Assembly (NCBI GenBank): GCA_903867275.1
Contig: CAIPQY010000154.1
Location: forward strand, 1-13,429
DNA: 13,429 nt
Origin: an uncultured bacterium
GTDB lineage: Bacteria > Planctomycetota > Phycisphaerae > Phycisphaerales > SM1A02
Direction of reading: 5' to 3'
The notes under the pieces are model-generated. The model searched no databases. It was not told the origin of the DNA and saw only the letters and a list, made by a program, of their open reading frames with translations. The number at the start of each line of letters is the position of its first letter. Positions within the stretch are counted from its first letter, which is position 1. This document shows, in pieces, positions 12,098 through 13,429 of this stretch. Position numbers and translations under genes: made by a program.

Positions 12098-13429
12098 TGC
12101 AGGCCCTGACGCACCTGTTCGGATCGACCGACGGCTACCGAACGCTGGCGCGTGCACCGGGCGTGAGCGATGCGGAAGACGCGGCGTTGGCGGCGCTGGG
12201 CTTCGGATCGCCGCGAACAAGCGAGGAGTTCGAGACGCTGGCCGCTTCGCCATGCATGGCGGGACGCCTGTTGCCAAGCGGTCGCTACGCCATCACGCGC
12301 CTGTTCGCGGGCCAACCCGATGTGGCCGGACGACAGACGGTTGAACGCCGCACGCTGGTGCTGTCGAACGAGACCTGGATGCACCTGGCCGGCTGCGACC
12401 TGTGGGCCACGCTGCTTGATGAACGGAACTGGAACCGCGAGGCCTTCGCCAACGGCGCGCCGATCTCGGTGCACGCCGCCACCAGCGATGATCTGCTTCC
12501 ACGCGCCAGCGAGATTGAACAGCGCACCTTTGATGCGCTGCTGAGCGCGCATGAGGTTGGCCGCTGCGCCGCGTTGCCGATGGAGGCACGATTCAGCAAG
12601 GCCATCCTGCGTCTTCCGGCGCTTCTGCCGCCGGAGCAGAGCATGGCGCTTGGCTGGGGCATCGGCCTGTGGTCGGTGCCGACCGGCGTGTGGCTGGCCA
12701 CGCTGCGCACGCCGTCGAATGGTCGAAGCAGTTTCGTGGCACCAACCGCCGGTGCATGGCGGCACCCTGATCGCATCGCGAGTCTGGGCAGCGATGCAGC
12801 GCCGCGCATGCCTCGCGCCGAGCGCATGACCGCTGCCTCGCCGCTGCAAGGTTGGAAGATGCCAAGCCTGATCGCGGGTGCCCTGCTTGTGTTGGCGGTG
12901 GTGGTGTGGTTGGCGATCAGCGGACTGATGCCTGCGCAGCGGACAGGCGCATCTTCCGCGACACCGAGCGCACCAGCACCCACGCCCGCGGTGCCGCAGC
13001 AACCATCGAATGCAAGTGGCGCCGTCAACACGCAGCCAACACCACAAACATCGGCGACGCCCGCACCCGCCCCCGCCATGCCGAGCGCGCCACCCGCGCA
13101 GCCAGCGGGCGATGCATTCAAGGGCGGAACCAGCGAAGCACCATCGTTCGGCTCGGGAGCGCCACCAGCGGAGCCGAACACGCAGCCACCCACAGCGCCT
13201 GCAACCCCGCAACCATCGTCACCCCCGGCGCAACCAGTCGCGCCGACACCCGCACCGACGCCTGCCCCAACACCTCCACCTGCCATCGCTCCGGCCCCTC
13301 AATCGCAGCCTGCGATGTGGGACACCCAGGTGAATCTGCTGCGTGACGCGATCGACCTTCGCGTGCGAGTTGATGAACTTGCCGCCACGCCCAGCCCCGA
13401 TCAGGCCGCATGGCTTGGCGCGCTGGACA
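12097..13429 (+). CDS. GAP1-like GTPase-associated membrane protein (3' partial)
   Basis: The gene starts at the ATG overlapping the GTPase stop by one base and remains open for 444 codons to the right edge. The N-terminal domain (about 1-250) begins with LTHLFGSTDGYRTLARAPGV (4-23), followed by LGFGSP (34-39), LLPSGRYAITRLF (58-70) and ERRTLVLS (83-90). This pattern resembles the N-terminal domain of GTPase-associated protein 1 (GAP1) families that accompany GTPases in predicted bacterial conflict systems. That is recognition by eye, not a search. A single transmembrane segment (about 256-278) follows, then about 120 residues very rich in Pro, Ala, Thr and Gln (285-406), then the start of a helical segment (WDTQVNLLRDAIDLRVRVDE). 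With the N-terminus in the cytoplasm beside the GTPase, the Pro-rich part would lie in the periplasm. The end and any effector domain are off-window. Confidence 0.78.
   Translation, partial: MQALTHLFGSTDGYRTLARAPGVSDAEDAALAALGFGSPRTSEEFETLAASPCMAGRLLPSGRYAITRLFAGQPDVAGRQTVERRTLVLSNETWMHLAGCDLWATLLDERNWNREAFANGAPISVHAATSDDLLPRASEIEQRTFDALLSAHEVGRCAALPMEARFSKAILRLPALLPPEQSMALGWGIGLWSVPTGVWLATLRTPSNGRSSFVAPTAGAWRHPDRIASLGSDAAPRMPRAERMTAASPLQGWKMPSLIAGALLVLAVVVWLAISGLMPAQRTGASSATPSAPAPTPAVPQQPSNASGAVNTQPTPQTSATPAPAPAMPSAPPAQPAGDAFKGGTSEAPSFGSGAPPAEPNTQPPTAPATPQPSSPPAQPVAPTPAPTPAPTPPPAIAPAPQSQPAMWDTQVNLLRDAIDLRVRVDELAATPSPDQAAWLGALD

Noticed and set aside
11629..13286. Long minus-strand open frames opposite the GAP1-like gene
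   Set aside because: They are Arg/Ala/Gly-rich shadows. The plus-strand frame is coupled to the GTPase, has a coherent TM segment and stays open to the window edge.
12960..13300. CCN/GCN-rich stretch considered as a DNA tandem repeat
   Set aside because: The repetition is at the amino-acid level (Pro/Ala/Thr) with varied codons. I see no fixed repeating DNA unit.

Overview
The window looks like chromosome of a high-GC planctomycete, probably from the Phycisphaerae/Phycisphaerales. The basis is two secreted proteins with planctomycete-style architectures (fibronectin III, Kelch, cohesin, HYR and dockerin modules), a membrane GTPase paired with a GAP1-like partner, and strongly G+C-ending codons in housekeeping genes. 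This assignment is inference; no rRNA or other decisive marker is present. I see no tRNA, rRNA, CRISPR array or insertion sequence.

Left part (1-5785). A 5'-truncated secreted protein with four fibronectin III-like repeats ends in dockerin-like calcium loops (1-1577, +). It converges on a minus-strand pair, tal (transaldolase) followed 21 bp later by tyrS (tyrosyl-tRNA synthetase), which probably form one transcript. pgi (glucose-6-phosphate isomerase) diverges from tal across about 100 bp. tal and pgi link the pentose-phosphate and glycolytic sugar-phosphate pools. All three enzymes look intact, although TyrRS has an altered HIGH motif.

Middle part (5786-10917, mostly minus strand). A 170-bp non-coding stretch holds a strong hairpin oriented as terminator for a large secreted protein (5957-8494). 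In that protein a six-bladed Kelch-like propeller appears to be spliced into the middle of a cohesin-like domain, followed by HYR and dockerin modules. It has a readable promoter and Shine-Dalgarno sequence. Upstream on the same strand are an MFS transporter (8682-10019) and a membrane-anchored coiled-coil protein (10006-10917), whose coding regions overlap by 14 bp.

Right part (11015-13429, +). A tail-anchored Ras-like GTPase overlaps by one base a second gene that runs off the window. The second product has an N-terminal domain resembling the GAP1-type (GTPase-associated protein 1) partners known from NTPase-dependent conflict systems. It then has one membrane segment, a long Pro/Ala/Thr-rich stretch and the start of another domain. 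This GTPase/partner module, with a divergent coiled-coil membrane protein about 100 bp away, is the best candidate for an incompletely described system here. Its other parts probably lie beyond position 13429.
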